From Vanessa cardui (taxonomy: Eukaryota > Arthropoda > Insecta > Lepidoptera > Nymphalidae), in assembly GCF_905220365.1 (NCBI RefSeq), contig NC_061129.1, forward strand, positions 1,054,803 to 1,118,802: a stretch of DNA of 64,000 bases, given 5' to 3'. The notes under the pieces are model-generated. The model was not told where the DNA came from and did no database searches. It was given only the letters and a program-made list of their open reading frames with translations. The first letter of the stretch is position 1; the number at the start of each line of letters is the position of its first letter. Made by a program: the position numbers and the translations under genes. This document shows positions 63,248 to 64,000 of the stretch, piece after piece.

Positions 63248-64000
63248 CTGAGAAAATAAAAATCGGAGTAAACCTTTACAAGCACTTTTGAATCGTCATT
63301 TAACAAAATATTAAGTGAAGCTTCCACCAGTTCGGAACATAGATTCTACCGAGAAGAACCGGCAAGAAACTCAGTTGTTTAACTCTTTCGACATTTAAAA
63401 AACAAAGTCACATTAGTTAAATAACATTATATATGTATGTAATATATCTTACCTGGACGTTATCTAGTTTATCTTTTAATTCAATATCTACTTGAGATTA
63501 CATGATGAAATATTATTTGGAGTCAACTCTGATACAGTAATTTTTATTAATCTTATAAACAGTGCATAATTAATTTCTTCGTATACCTTTTTTAGGTCTG
63601 ATATATTCGAAGGATAAAATATTAATCTTATGGTCACCGCTTAACCTGCTCATTTATAAATTATACCTGCCTAACCAGTTTTCAATATTATAATTGCAGA
63701 TTTTATTATTTGTTATTGGTCTGAATATTTAAGAAACTTACGTAAATAATCGTAAATATGTATCACAAAATATTTATTTTGCGTGTTGAATAAACCGTTT
63801 TATATATAATTATTCTATAATATTTTGTCAGATCAGCAATCAATTCTATGAAATGATAACAACATATTCATTATTACAATTATAAGAATACAAAGTCAAC
63901 AGAGGACGAGAAATAATTAACATTATAATAATACAAAGTAAAAGACGGTTTTTCAAAACCTAACGACTTAATCAATACGGTTTTGTTAATATGACCTTCT
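63248..64000 (-). other. Intron of beta subunit 2
   Basis: AT-rich. No exon encoding a membrane span is recognisable up to the window end; only a LINE tail fragment (63274-63425) is seen. Confidence 0.65.
63274..63425 (-). mobile_element. CR1/jockey-like LINE 3' tail fragment
   Basis: 'acaagcacttttgaatcgtcattt', 'ttaagtgaagcttccaccagttcgga' and 'gattctaccgagaagaaccggcaagaaactcag', matching the tail at 24340-24450 with some changes. Confidence 0.82.

Overview
The window is animal nuclear DNA, AT-rich with spliced genes, and almost certainly from a lepidopteran, probably a butterfly. Many interspersed repeats resemble families common in that order: tRNA-derived SINEs like the nymphalid Metulj type, CR1/jockey-like LINE tails, RTE-type and R1-type LINE remnants, and MITEs. 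The order-level call is an inference from repeat type and gene content; nothing here fixes the species.

Four protein genes can be rebuilt exon by exon, with GT/AG borders and matching phases. (1) Plus strand, 1-4256: the 3' end of a laminin alpha gene (12 exons in the window), covering the tail of LG2 and LG3-LG5 to the stop. (2) Minus strand, 36856-8298: a complete LAMP1/CD68-like lysosomal membrane glycoprotein (5 exons, 332 aa), with a signal peptide, Pro/Thr-rich stalk, one LAMP domain, one membrane span and a GYLSM tail; one intron is about 24.7 kb. (3) Minus strand, 50487-39948: a complete divergent Na+/K+-ATPase beta-subunit gene (7 exons, 277 aa). (4) Minus strand, 63247-60992: the last 5 exons of a second, more canonical beta-subunit gene, whose start lies beyond the window. 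Genes 3 and 4 share exon phases and form a tandem paralogous pair.

By region: 1-4.3 kb laminin; 4.3-7.9 kb 3' UTR/intergenic between convergent genes; 8.3-36.9 kb LAMP1, mostly repeat-filled intron; 36.9-39.9 kb AT-rich spacer; 39.9-50.5 kb first beta subunit, with two LINE fragments in one intron; 50.5-61 kb spacer with an R1-clade LINE fragment and several SINEs; 61-63.2 kb second beta subunit; 63.2-64 kb intron.

The genes act separately: laminin in basement membrane, LAMP in lysosomes, and beta subunits as partners of the Na+/K+-ATPase alpha chain. I found no convincing new multi-gene system. The most interesting points are the divergent beta paralogue, LINE insertions beside splice donors, a dense cluster of TTGGC motifs just downstream of the second beta gene, a near-perfect 23-bp-arm hairpin in the LAMP1 intron, and nested or datable transposon insertions.
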